A DNA stretch of 64,000 bases from assembly GCA_004794655.1 (NCBI GenBank), contig SMMW01000127.1, positions 1 through 64,000 on the forward strand, in the 5' to 3' direction. Source of the DNA: Marisa cornuarietis (taxonomy: Eukaryota; Mollusca; Gastropoda; Architaenioglossa; Ampullariidae). Position 1 is the first letter of the stretch. Each line of letters starts with the position of its first letter. The notes beneath the pieces are model-generated. The model was given only the letters and a program-made list of their open reading frames with translations, made no database searches and was not told the origin of the DNA. Shown here piece after piece: positions 42,917-53,268 of the stretch. The translations under genes were made by a program, and so were the position numbers.

Positions 42917-43198
42917 TCTGAACAAGACCTGGTGCAGGAAACAAAACCAAGAACAAGAACGATAACTCGAACTGCAACGACCGACCGCCGAACAACGCTG
43001 GGGAACCCAACCGACCTGCAACCCGACTACGACACCTACAACTCCAAACAGCACCACTACCCAAGAAAAACCAGGCTGTGACGCCAGACAGTATGGCCAA
43101 TGTTCGACGACTGTCAACAAACAGACGAACTAATAACGGCAAATTTCCTTTTAATTAGGAAATCGGCCACAGCCATGTCGCTGACACACAATGCATGA
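42917..43198 (+). pseudogene. ORF1 C-terminal remnant with ATGA overlap to ORF2
   Basis: The plus frame from the element's truncated start reads EQDLVQETKPRTRTITRTAT ... YDTYNSKQHHYPRKTRL, one TGA (43,079-43,081), then FDDCQQTDELITANFLLIRK and a final TGA at 43,196-43,198. That stop overlaps the ORF2 ATG as ATGA (43,195-43,198). Overlapping stop/start pairs of this kind let ribosomes restart in two-ORF LINEs. The segment is short and has no recognisable domain, so it is called from its position and open frame only. Confidence 0.45.
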
Positions 43199-44349
43199 GC
43201 ACATCAACTGTGAACTGTGACTCAGCTGCCAAGCAGGACCTAGTATGGAACAATACAGACTCTACAATGCAAGGTAGTCTAAGAATATTGAACTGGAATG
43301 TGGGAGGGCTTTTACCTAAACTTAGTGATAAGGATCTGGTAGAATATTTGAAATCATTTGATGCTGTATGGATAACAGAATCATATATCGAAAACATTAT
43401 GCAGTTAGACACTCTCTCTGAATTCCAGTGGTACTTTGCCCCTGCGAAAAAACTTAGTTATCATGGCAGACCGTCTGGTGGGGTTGTGGTCATGGTGAGG
43501 AAATACTTAAACGATTCCATAGAACATATAAGTATTGCCTACGACCAAATAGTGGTACTTAATATGAGAAGAAAACTACTGAACTTAGAAAAAGATATAA
43601 TTTGCATTTGTACTTATATACCACCGTACGATTCACCATATTATAACGCCACGAACGACATAGATGGTATTGATGCTTTAGAAATGTGCCTCTCAGACTT
43701 AAGGGACATGGAAGAAGATTTCTATATCCTTTTGTGTGGAGACATGAACGCACGAACTGGTATGTCCACTAATTGTATATCCCCAAGATAAATATTCTCG
43801 AAAGACGAGGAAGAAATAATTTTTGAGAGGACTTCAGATGACCCAGTAATCAACACCTTTGGCAGGAAATTACTTGACCTGTGCCAGTTGTATGAATGCT
43901 CTATTCTTAATGGCTGTAGCTTTTTCGATGCAGATAGTAGCATGACTTTAATTTCGCAAGCTGGGTCCAGTTTGCTAGATTACTTTTGTGCATCAAACGA
44001 TCTGTGCGAGGAAGGCATATTTTTGTCGCTGAAAGTTGAAAATAGAGTAGAGTCAGACCACCTGCCAGTCGCGTTGACGGTAAGCGTGACACGGACAGAC
44101 CGAGCTGATGCACGTGCAGAGGGGAGGTACATAGAGAAAGTAGTGTGGGACAAGGAAAAGACGCATCTATTTTTAGCTGCACTGAGTACAGGAAAAGCCC
44201 AAGAGAAGCTAACACGTGCAAGTTGTGAAATAGAACAGGACCCGAACAATGCCATGGGGCTTTTTGTGAACTGCCTTCAGTCGGCTGCGTTATTCATGAA
44301 GAAAAGAATCTTTGTAGGAGACCGTAAAAAAAGATGCAGAATGGTTTGA
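43195..44349 (+). pseudogene. ORF2 endonuclease
   Basis: The ATG at 43,195 opens MSTSTVNCDSAAKQ and then the endonuclease: LRILNWNVGGLLPKL (Asn), FDAVWITESYIENI (Glu), RPSGGVVVMVRKYLN, YILLCGDMNARTGM (Asp/Asn). A TAA at 43,788-43,790 interrupts; the same frame continues with FGRKLLDLCQLYECSILNGC and NRVESDHLPVALTV (SDH). All catalytic residues of the apurinic-type nuclease are present. The frame ends at 44,349 through a one-base change in an A run near 44,330; the linker (EWFDH.CVEAKKLAKCYLRK) continues in another frame. Confidence 0.88.
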
Positions 44350-44512
44350 CCATTAGTGTGTAGAAGCTAAGAAACTCGCTAAGTGTTATCTACGCAAGTT
44401 GAGGCGAAATATATCGGACTAGTATCGAACACATTACAGGGAAGCAAGACGTCAGTATCAGAGAATAATCAGGGAGAAAAAGAAAAATTTTAAACAGACG
44501 AAAGCAGAGCGA

Positions 44513-45893
44513 TTGTCACAACAAATAAATAATCCAAAGCTCTTCTGGGCAGAAGTTAACTCATGTCTTAACAAAAAAGTCAGGAAATCAGCTACCGAAA
44601 AAATTTCTGCAAATGGGTGGATGAACCACTTTACTGAAGTTTTTAAATCGAAGACTGTGAACTCTCCCAGATTGAACCTCTCTGATACTGACCAATTGTC
44701 CGGAGTAGACGCATTAGATGAAACTATAAGCGAAGACGAGGTACGCTCAGGAATCAGGGGCCTGAGCTCTGGGAAGGCATGTGGTATAGACAACATTTTG
44801 GCAGAAATGTTAAAAGTTGCCGAAGAACACGTACTGGGCTTTCTGACTAAATACTTCAGTAATATGTTTGTAAACGGGAAATGTCCCGACCTATGGAAAG
44901 AAGCTATCATTGTACCAGTCTTCAAAAAAGGAGACCGAGAGTCCCCCAGTAACTATAGAGGAATCTCGCTACTGAGTGTGATTGGTAAATGTTATACTCC
45001 AATCCTGAACACTAGGCTGTATGAATGGCTGGAAGAAAATAAGATTATCTCAGAATCACAAGCAGGATTTAGAAAGGGGTACTCTACAACTGACCACATA
45101 TTCTCGTTATATGCTATTGTCCAGAAATACCTTAGTAAACCAGCTAAACTTAACACATGCTTTGTGGATTTAAAGATGGCCTACGACTCAGTCCAACACG
45201 AAACCCTATTGAGAGCATTAATTAAATGCGGAGTATCCGGACTTTTCACCAGAGCAGTAATGGTGATGTATGACTCCCTGAAGGCAAAAACGGAACTCAC
45301 TGAGTCCTTTCACTGTCCCCGCGGCCTCCGACAGGGGTGTGTAGCTAGCCCAACACTTTTCTCTATTATTATGAATGAAATAGCCGATGCGTTGTCTACC
45401 GAAGGTAAACACGGTATTCAGCTTTGCCCCGGTCTAGTTGATCTGTTCATTCTGATGTTTGCAGACGACCTGGTACTCTTATCAAGCACACCAGCTGGTC
45501 TTCAAAACCAGATAAACTGCCTCGCTAAGTCATGGCAGAAGTTAGGACTATAAATTAACAGTAGCAAAACTAAGGTAATGGTCTTTAGAAAGGGGGGTTT
45601 CTTGGGAAGACGGGAAAAGTGGTCCATTGGAGAAACAGCCCTAGAAGTAGTTAACAGCTACGTGTACCTAGGCTTTACTTTTACAACAACCATGAGCTCG
45701 TTCCAAGGGGCTAAGCAGTTAGCGGTAAAAGGGAAAAATGCTACCTTTGACATAGACATTGACAACATGAGTAGACAGACTTTTTTTAAACTCTTCGACG
45801 CAGTAGTACAACCAACCCTTCTATATGTATCCGAAGTATGGGGACTTCTCCATGATAATAGTCCTGTCGAAAAGGTACACTTAAGAATTTTTT
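44513..45893 (+). pseudogene. ORF2 reverse transcriptase (FADD intact)
   Basis: A 346-codon frame (44,513-45,553) shows GLSSGKACGIDNILAEMLKV, IIVPVFKKGDRESPSNYRGI, SLLSVIGKCYTPILNTRLYE, ESQAGFRKGYSTTDHIFSLY, NTCFVDLKMAYDSVQHETLL (motif A; Asp-Leu-Lys in place of the usual DFKKA), PRGLRQGCVASPTLFSIIMN (B') and VDLFILMFADDLVLLSSTPA (FADD). A single TAA at 45,551-45,553 separates it from the same-frame continuation at 45,578 (KTKVMVFRKGGFLGRREKWS, YVYLGFTFTT, TLLYVSEVWG). The frame then shifts in a T6 run near 45,888. Only a few changes separate it from an open RT. Confidence 0.9.
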
Positions 45894-46690
45894 GAATGTC
45901 CCCATACTTACACCATCAGAGATGATATATGGCGAACTTGGAAGGTATCCGCTCATCGTCAGTTGCTATCTGAGAACTATTAAATTCTGGCTCCGAGTGA
46001 CAAAAATGCCCATGAACCGCATACCCAAACAAGCATACCAATTACTATTTAATCTTGATGCACAAGGCAAAACAAACTGGGTAACAAAGGTGAGAGTAGC
46101 CCTAGGATCTATGGGTTTTAATCTGGTATGGGTAAACCAAGGAGTAGAAGACGATAAAATGTTTCTCGCTACTTTCAAACGTAGAGTTAAACCAAGGAGT
46201 AGAAAACGATAAAATGTTTCTCGCTACTTTCAAACGTAGAGTGATAGATGTCACCTAGCAAACATGGGTGGCAAACATGAGGAATAGTGAACGGTATCAG
46301 TTATACAGATCGCACAAATCCACTCTCGTGCCAGAGCTGTACTTTGACTATGTAAAAATTAAAATTTTCAGGGATGTTTTAGTACGCTTTCGTCTAGGTG
46401 TGAGCGAGAGTAATACCCATAAAAATCGTTTTATACAACAAAGGACAGAAAACACAAACAAATGCCGTTTCTGCACAAATTATATAGAGGATGAAACCCA
46501 TGTCCTTTTTCAATGTCCTGTCCCAGATATGTAGACCTTCGACCCAAATATCTCCAGAATGTCTCACAACACAATCAAAAACAATATCTTGTGCAGATAC
46601 TATCATCCGAGAACGCAGGAAGAATACGACAATTGGCATGGTATATTCATAAATGTTTAAGGAGAAGAAGGGGGATAAGCAAAGTTGATA
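45892..46690 (+). pseudogene. ORF2 C-terminal region with zinc-like motif
   Basis: This reads SEMIYGELGRYPLIVSCYLR, KMPMNRIPKQAYQLLFNLDA (to 46,130), then a 55-bp tandem duplication that shifts the frame, then RNSERYQLYRSHKSTLVPEL and NKCRFCTNYIEDETHVLFQC (C-x2-C...H...C). The final part reads LSSENAGRIRQLAWYIHKCL. The same module occurs at 23,100-23,842 (minus) and 51,959-52,440, so these relics belong to related LINEs. Confidence 0.85.
46133..46242 (+). repeat. 55-bp tandem duplication inside the LINE ORF2
   Basis: The unit TAAACCAAGGAGTAGAARAC...GTAGAGT at 46,133-46,187 is repeated at 46,188-46,242 with one difference (G/A). Because 55 is not a multiple of three, it shifts the reading frame. 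It arose in this copy or its source. Confidence 0.95.
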
Positions 46691-47030
46691 TATGTTGATA
46701 TAAGTCTGATTGATACCCTCTGTATATGGATGCTGCCCTGCTTGAAAAATGCCCTTTTTGATTCATAATATTGACATCTGAAAGTTGCCATAATGTATGT
46801 GTACATACTATGTGTCTATGAAGGGTAGGGATGAGAGGGGTATAAATGAAGAGGTGTTAGGATGAGTGGGTGTGTGATAGGACTACTGTACAGTGCATGT
46901 CTTTAAAGTGTACGACGGGATGGGTATGAATGGATTGGTGATTGTATGTATGAGAGGATGAACCCTATATGCTCACCTTGAGTGACAATCGCTGAAATGG
47001 CCCTAAGTCAATAAAATGTTCGAGTTCGAG

Positions 47031-48035
47031 TTCTCTGATCCACTGTTTTTTCTTTTTTCGTTGGAAGCCCAGTATTTTCTCACCTCTTTCCTGTAAGACT
47101 CGATTGAAGTCCTCTAAGGTCATCTCCTGTTGGTCCCCTAGTGCCTGGAACCTGTTCTTTACTTCCACTACAAAGGCCCGTTTGGTGGCTGGGTCCTTCA
47201 GTCTGCCGGAGTCCACTCTCTGCTGACGTGCCAGTTATTCCTCGCGATCGACGTAGCTTCAGAGAAACTGCGGCTATCACAAGAGTGTGGTCACTGGCAA
47301 CGTCTGCTCCTCTGTAGGCTCTGACATCTTAAAGTGAGCTCCTCCATCTTCGGTTGATGATGACATGGTCTGTCTGGTTTTTTGTGATCCCGTCTGGTGA
47401 TCTCCACGTTGCCTTGTGGATGTCTTTGTGTTGGAAGAGTGTGCCTCCAATCAGTAGATTGTTTTCTTCACAAAAGTCTTCCAATTCCATGCTTGCCCAT
47501 GATATGCTCCCTGCAGGTATTGTCACTTCCCACCTTGGCATTGAGGTCGCCGGTGATGAGCAACATATCATGGGCTTGGACGCTCTCCGTGGCTGCCTGG
47601 AGCTGATCGTAAAAAGCATCCTTGTGTTTTGCCTCGGAGTCTTCTGTTGGTGCATAGCAAACTAGCACTGTCAGCTTGGTGTACTTTGAATGGAATCTTG
47701 CTCTCAGAAGCCTGGGTCCATAAGGCTTCCATTCCAGCAGTGTTTTTTCAGTTTTCCTATTGAGGAGTAGTGCTACTCCTTCAGAGTGTTGGTCGTCTGA
47801 TCTTCCTGACAACAAGATAGTATGTCCTGATGCTAGTCTCCTCTTTCCATCTGACCTCACTGACTCCCAGGATGTCCAAGTTGTAATTGTCAAACTCCTT
47901 GACTAGTTGGGGCAACCTGCCAGTCTGATACAAGGTCTGGACATTCCAGCACCCCACCCTCAACTTCTGCTTCGGCTTCAGTAAATCCACCATCTGTGCG
48001 CCAGCTCTCTCTCGGGTTTGACTGTCGTCCGTCAT
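47031..48035 (-). pseudogene. RTE endonuclease, 5' half of the split element
   Basis: The likely start ATG is at 48,035 (MTDDSQTRERAGAQMVDLLK). Motifs follow in several frames: LRVGCWNVQTLYQTGRLPQL (Asn), LDILGVSEVRWKEE (Glu), LLLNRKTEKTLLEWKPYGPR, LTVLVCYAPTEDSEAKHKDA, LLITGDLNAKVGSDNTCREH (Asp/Asn), HKDIHKATWRSPDGITKNQT (DH region), a GADVASDH-like SDH segment (about 47,275-47,310) and the linker MTLEDFNRVLQERGEKILGF QRKKKKQWIRE (two parts), where the inserted LINE begins. Frameshifts occur near 47,880, 47,465, 47,325 and 47,220. Start, order and residues match an RTE ORF. Confidence 0.88.
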
Positions 48036-48275
48036 AAGTCCAGTTCCCTGGTGTGTTTCATTACCTTCGCCATCTGTAACGAGTGCTCTAGTGTTGGTTT
48101 CTGTAACGTGCTTTTTTATATGGTGGGGTTGTTAGCCCTACCACAACCTAATTTACCTCTAGGTGAGGTGTCCACTTTTTCGCCTCTTACGACATACCCG
48201 GCTGGACAACAGGGACCCTATTCTTACAATGCTCGCTAGGCAAGCATACCCCGGGGTCCCACGGGGGAGCGCTAT

Positions 48276-49469
48276 GAACCATAAGGCTTTAATTTGGACA
48301 AAATTGCGATAACAGATCAGCTGAGTAAAATTTGCAGTGGTCACCATGGGTAACGCACGAATTTGACATTTGGCACGTTTTTCCTTCGTTTGAGGAAAAA
48401 ATATCGGTGTACGCGACTTTCGATTTTTAAGAGAATTTATTGCAGACTGAAAGCTGCAATTATGTGGTTGTGGGAAAGATGGCCAACTTGAAATGGGACA
48501 TGAATCTTTTAATCGACTGAATGACTTACTTTCCATTAAATCGTATTGGTGATAAAAATATGGGCATTCACACCTCAAAAGTATTGCATAGACAGTTGTC
48601 AACTAGCCAGAAACCTTTTTTTTTAAACTTTTGACACTGATTTGGTGCAAGATTTTTTGATCGTATCACTTCTATTGTATAACAATACTGATTTGCCATG
48701 CAATCACTGAATGCGTCATTGTCACCAAGTTTCTCGACAAGGAACTCCAGCGTTCCTACATAAAGCACATTTCCTAACAGTCTCCGAATTTAATGTTTAG
48801 ATCTGAAATCTCACGCTAGAAAGCATAGAGACAACTGATAAGGGATAATTGGCATTACTGAAATTTAAGATTGCGAAAAGTAAGACATGAAATTTTCATT
48901 TATAGTGATCTTCGTTCTGTAACCGGTATAGGCCTGGAAAACTTGAACAGCGATCGTCTTTTTTATTGTCCAGAATTAGTTGCTTATGGTGTGTTACTGT
49001 CCTCTTTCTAATGTGTGTTTGCGTGCCTGAAAGGAGGGAATTCGAATTGTTATAAATGAAACTTTTGTTGATAAGGCCTTCAACCCATTTAAAGGTGTAT
49101 AAAAAAAACAACAACAGGGTAAAGTATGCATTGCATGTTATACAGTTACAGACTGCAAAGTGCATTGAATAGTTAACCATTAATTTGAATTTTGAGCTTC
49201 AGATGAATCACACGTGTAATTTGCTATATTGATAAATGGAGACATTAGCTAGTAATAAGGACAAACGAATGACTGACTGAAACTGAATATATTTGAGGGG
49301 ATATACTTCCTTCTCAAATCACTGTACCTTACACGAAACAGCATCAAATGCAATTTCGATTCCGTAACACTTGGACATAAGGATTATGACAGAGAATTAT
49401 CATTTTCACTACGGTTAATAACAAAACACAAAAGATGTAGCTTGAGACATGAAACGCTGAGCCGAAAAC
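48276..49469. other. Unassigned DNA
   Basis: Frames on either strand (for example 48,568-48,768 minus) show no family resemblance. No RNA gene or repeat was recognised. Confidence 0.4.
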
Positions 49470-49560
49470 GAATTAATAATAATAATAGTGAAGATTTTTA
49501 TAGAGCATATTCACACTCGTAGAGAGTATGCTCTTAGCGCTTTTAAATTAAAGCATTATG
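49470..49560 (-). mobile_element. CR1/L2-group LINE 3' terminal scrap
   Basis: TAATAATAATAATAGTG followed by TTATAGAGCATATTCACACTC...GAGTATGCTCTTAGCGCTT closely matches 59,853-59,930, the 3' end of a minus-strand LINE. Only about 80 bp of element remain, so it is a severely truncated insertion or a short derivative. Confidence 0.75.
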
Positions 49561-51949
49561 GACCCTCATGTTTTGAACATCGTTCGGGTATGTACATAAA
49601 GATGATTATGTTCAATAAAATGAAAAATAATCTTCAACTAAAGTTTTAGTTATCATTGTCAGTCTTGATGCCAATTATTAATAAGTCTTTGCTTAAAACA
49701 CTCTTAAAACACAATTTAACATCACCAAAGCCATCGTATTTAGTCTTTTATACAATAAATAGAAAACTAAAAAAATAGAAGAAATTGAGAGCTCATTGCG
49801 TTATCTTTATTTCCAGAATCCACTTTGGGCTTTACATTTTCTTATAAGTGAGTAATTTCTCCTCTCTTTCTTAAAATCCGTCTATTGAACTTGAAGCGTC
49901 CATTGTGTGGAATACGCGTGTTGTAAAGCTATTATTATCATTATTATTCAAACATTATTTTATAAGCATCGTTGGGTTAGTTTTGATAAAATGTTTAATA
50001 AAACCAAGTTGTTTTATCATCTGGAAAGAGAGACAACTGTTTTAATGTTGTTTTAACTATCCTCACCCCACAGTGCACACATTTCTAATACCGCTACCGA
50101 AATATTCTAGCCGGTCCAGACAAGAATAATTTGAAAAGCGAATAACAAAGAAAACAAATGCACATGCGACATTTTTTCTTTCCGCCATTAAGAGTTCCTA
50201 CAATGACAAAAACATTAGCTGTAGCAAAAGAGCGAAAAAAAATCAACGAATTTCTCTTTGATGGGTTCAGTTGTACAACAATTTATCCAACGTTTGGTAT
50301 GTTTCCTTTTTTGCATAATCCTACATATGTAATTTAAATCGAATGTGTCTTACTAACCTTACCAATAAAACAGGAACAATGGAGAGGTAGCTAAATCGTG
50401 ACAGGATATCTCCGTTCTCCATATAAGACAACTGAGGTTTAGTGTAGCTGGATGATCATGGATGTAAAGTCAGCTGCCAGAGCCATGGGATGCCAAGCAA
50501 TCGATGGAGTACACTGACCCGGCAAAGCCTCAAATGCCTGGGCTAAAACCAGGAAAATCGATCCACTGATTCACTTTTCCTTTCGTTTTATGAAACATTC
50601 TGGTGAAATTTAATACTTGATGCTAGTTGTCAAAACGTTTAATCACAATCCTGATCTATTATCGTAATCCTTATATTTACTTCAGTAAGATATTCCACTA
50701 ACAAAATACGAAAATTAATTTGTTGATAAGCTTAATGTCGGCGAATGTTCTTCGATTCATAGCTGATTGTGTTTCTGTCTTTTCTCCCTCTCTGTCACAT
50801 GGCCAAAAGCTTCTGTTTTAGATGTATTACGATAACCTCATAAAGGCTGCAGCGCTTTGTAGAATGCATATCTATTTCGTTTTCTATAGCATCTTCTCTG
50901 TCACTGTAGCATATACATGTATCATCAGTGGACGCCTCTAATACTGAAATGTGATAATAAACTGCATTGATTAGTGTGACTCCTAACTGCCATCAGAAGT
51001 GCTTCGTTCACTTTGTCGATACCCTGTATAAAAATATTTTTTCAAACCTTTCAACAGTAAGCATGAAATATTTCTTTCTTACTGGTTTTTTACTACTACA
51101 CTATAGTAGGATCTAGCATTCGGGTGTGGCAACATAAAGTGACTTTTAATTTAGAATGGCGCCATCTGTTTAAGGACTCACTTGATATTCTGACTGTAGT
51201 TGTTATCTTCAACGTTTTACCGTATTTCTACGAAGGTTCACTAAGAAAACGCAGATAACAATCTTGTTTTTGAAACGAAAATTATCTTCTCGGAGCGTTA
51301 GCAAGGGAAACAATCAACCGTTGTATCAATATGAAGTGCATGGTGTGTAACTGTGTTTTGAGATGAATGATTTTTCAACAGTTTTCAAATCTACAAATCC
51401 AAACAAACATATATTTTATTAGAATACACATTAGAGTTTGAATATTACTGAATAGTAAGCATCTTTATTCTGTTCTATAGCTTCCATCCTCTGTCGTTTC
51501 TCTCATTCAACCATCCCTTACTCATGTATTCTACGTCATACATTCTACGTCATACTCACTACATCATAATCCTACGTCATACATCTTAAGAAGTTTTCCC
51601 GCAAATGTTTACATAACATTTATTTAATATTTTTGACGAAATGTTATGTTTCCTACAATTTTAAAATGTTTGCAAAAATGTTTCAGTTGTAAATGTTTCT
51701 TTGGTAAATGTTTCTAAAATGTTTCTAAAATGTTTCATATCAAACTTTTACATTATTACAACCATGTTAGCGTTTTCAAAACGTTTATAAAATGTTTCAT
51801 TGCTATCTGGGAAATATCTGGATATACTTTTGTTCACGCGTTGTTTTTACACATGCACTTCATGACCTTCCTTCTAAAGCTCACATTGGTTTATTGGTTA
51901 CTAAAGGTACCTTGGTCACTACATAAGTTTTTTTTCCATTTCTGTTTCT
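49561..51949. repeat. Unassigned DNA with short motif arrays
   Basis: This is mostly AT-rich DNA without gene signal. At 51,525-51,585 the word CTACGTCATACAT recurs in variants. At 51,600-51,810 AAATGTTTC/AAACGTTT-type words recur many times and the block ends GCTATCTGGG. These AACGTTT/AAATGTTT arrays resemble word-repeat ends of invertebrate interspersed repeats. No ORF. Confidence 0.45.
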
Positions 51950-52440
51950 TTAATTTGTTTGATTACTCTGATGCAGCCTATACCACAATATGGTTCAGAG
52001 ATCTGGGGTCTGAAAGCAGACATTAGCATCACTGAAAATATACATTTGCTTGCAATAAAGAAATTTCTCAATATTTCAAGTAGAACTCCCAATGATATGG
52101 TTTTTGGTGAATATGGGTGCTATCCAATACATGAATATCTCAGTGCATATGTATGATGCATTGCGTATTGACTTACAGTACAGCTACCACAGGACGTTTG
52201 AAATACTACTCAATTTACACCATGACAATAAAGTTACATGGCTGTATTATGAAATTATATTTCTTTACAAATACGAGTTTGCTTTTTTAGGGGATATTCA
52301 CGAGGTTGGAAATATCAAGGTGTTTTTGAAAGTTTTAAAATTAAGATTCACGTATTGTTTTCACAAAGGCTCGCAGAATAAACTCAATTCAGACACCAGT
52401 GCACGCCACTGGTAAATTCTAGGGTTTGAGTAGCAAAACG
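51950..52440 (+). mobile_element. LINE C-terminal relic (family group of the 42.9-kb LINE)
   Basis: Plus-strand frames read PQYGSEIWGLKADISITENI, LLAIKKFLNISSRTPNDMVF and GEYGCYPIHEYLSAY (compare LLYVSEVWG and SEMIYGELGRYPL at 45.8-45.9 kb), then FEILLNLHHDNKVTWLYYEI and a KLNSDTSARHW end resembling the relic at 23.5 kb. Two frames are needed. RT and 3' UTR are absent. Confidence 0.75.
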
Positions 52441-52589
52441 TATGCTTCTAGAGTCCAACCAATAACTTGAAAAGAAGAATTCATTGAATGTGAAACATTC
52501 CCACTTTAATTCAGTGCAATGTGAGAGGCCTCACCTATGATACCAGTGAGCCATTGTGAGGATTATGAGCATTGTGTAGTCTTCAATAT

Positions 52590-52690
52590 GTCACTAACAA
52601 ATGTACATGCCAAATTCCTCCAACCATGAACACGACGATGTTAAAGAGTTCTACCGCCATCTGGAACTTATCATAATGACAGTACAGATG
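52590..52690 (+). mobile_element. RTE endonuclease scrap
   Basis: About 100 bp read NSSNHEHDDVKEFYRHLELI, matching the ...DDDDVEEFYDQLQ-type endonuclease phrase and the scrap at 19,988-20,164. It abuts the decayed 3' part of the second I-like LINE. Confidence 0.55.
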
Positions 52691-53268
52691 AAGTACGTTA
52701 CTACAAGTACAATAAGACCACCTGCCGCAGCTACACGGCCACCGTTAGAGACTTTGGAGCCATAATGTAAAGACAGAACAAAATCCAGGATAGAGAGAAG
52801 TTCTTGAAAGCGCTGGAGAAAGATGAGGTCACAGGTGTCCCCTTTTCTGGAAGCTGAAAGATCGAGACGGATTTCCGGAACAGGACAAGTCCAAGAAGGA
52901 GCTGGCAATAGAGAGAAAGAGTATCTACCAGCTGAATATCTACTCCTGGGGCTTATCAGGGGTGCATCACAGAGGAAGAAAGTATAGTTTTTGGTCAAAG
53001 ATGACCCCAAGAAATTTTACTGCCTGGACCACTTTGAGTACCGTGGCGTTGACAGAAATAGACGTGCCTCGTAGTTTACAAAAAATGGGTGCATGCTGAC
53101 TTTGTAGGAGAAAATTTGAAGCCATTTTTTTGTCACCCGTTTCTGCACACCGTTTACGTACAGCCGAAGCCAGCTTTCGAGACACGGTAGGGATTGGCTT
53201 CGGATGCAGAGAGCAAAGTCGTCTACATACAACGAGACTGCTAACCTGGACAGACAGATTGTAAGACG

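Larger units (their letters stand above)
42906..47041 (+). mobile_element. 4.1-kb two-ORF LINE inserted in the RTE, 11-bp target duplication
   Basis: TTCTCTGATCC is found at 42,906-42,916 and again at 47,031-47,041, flanking 42,917-47,030. The element reads plus-strand: the end of an ORF1-like frame (42,917-43,198), endonuclease (43,195-44,110), linker, RT (44,513-45,893), C-terminal zinc-like region (46,268-46,534), a 3' UTR and an AATAAAATGTTCGAGTTCGAG-type end (cited in part; GTTCGA repeat tail at 47,018-47,030). It is 5'-truncated within ORF1. It is younger than the RTE it splits. It has few lesions: stops at 43,788, about 44,353, about 44,420 and 45,551, frame changes near 44,335 and 45,892, and a 55-bp duplication. 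The clade is apurinic-endonuclease type of the Jockey/CR1 side; I do not assign it further. Confidence 0.93.
40935..48275 (-). mobile_element. Full-length RTE LINE, split by another LINE, with 8-bp flanking repeats
   Basis: Two blocks of one minus-strand RTE element lie at 47,031-48,267 (5' UTR, endonuclease, start of linker) and 40,943-42,916 (rest of linker, RT, 3' end). They are separated by a plus-strand LINE. Removing the insert and one copy of its 11-bp target duplication joins the linker in frame (...KKKKQWIRE / ETWKRIEKRKS...). The 3' end has a (TGAT)n tail (ATCA repeats at 40,941-40,966), and AGCGCTAT occurs at both outer edges (40,935-40,942 and 48,268-48,275). Without the insert the element is about 3.2 kb, the usual RTE size and close to the copy at 31,219-34,219. 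Its RT half is nearly undamaged, but its endonuclease half has several frameshifts. Confidence 0.9.

Noticed and set aside
42925..43142. N-terminal 75 residues (MPLLVRLFVDSRRT...) of the 601-codon RT frame as an RTE ORF1 or signal region
   Set aside because: They are the antisense reading of the inserted plus-strand LINE; the true RTE frame starts at the target duplication (42,916).
48568..48768. 66-codon minus frame (MLYVGTLEFLVEKL...) as an exon
   Set aside because: No splice borders or family match; it is within chance length for this composition.
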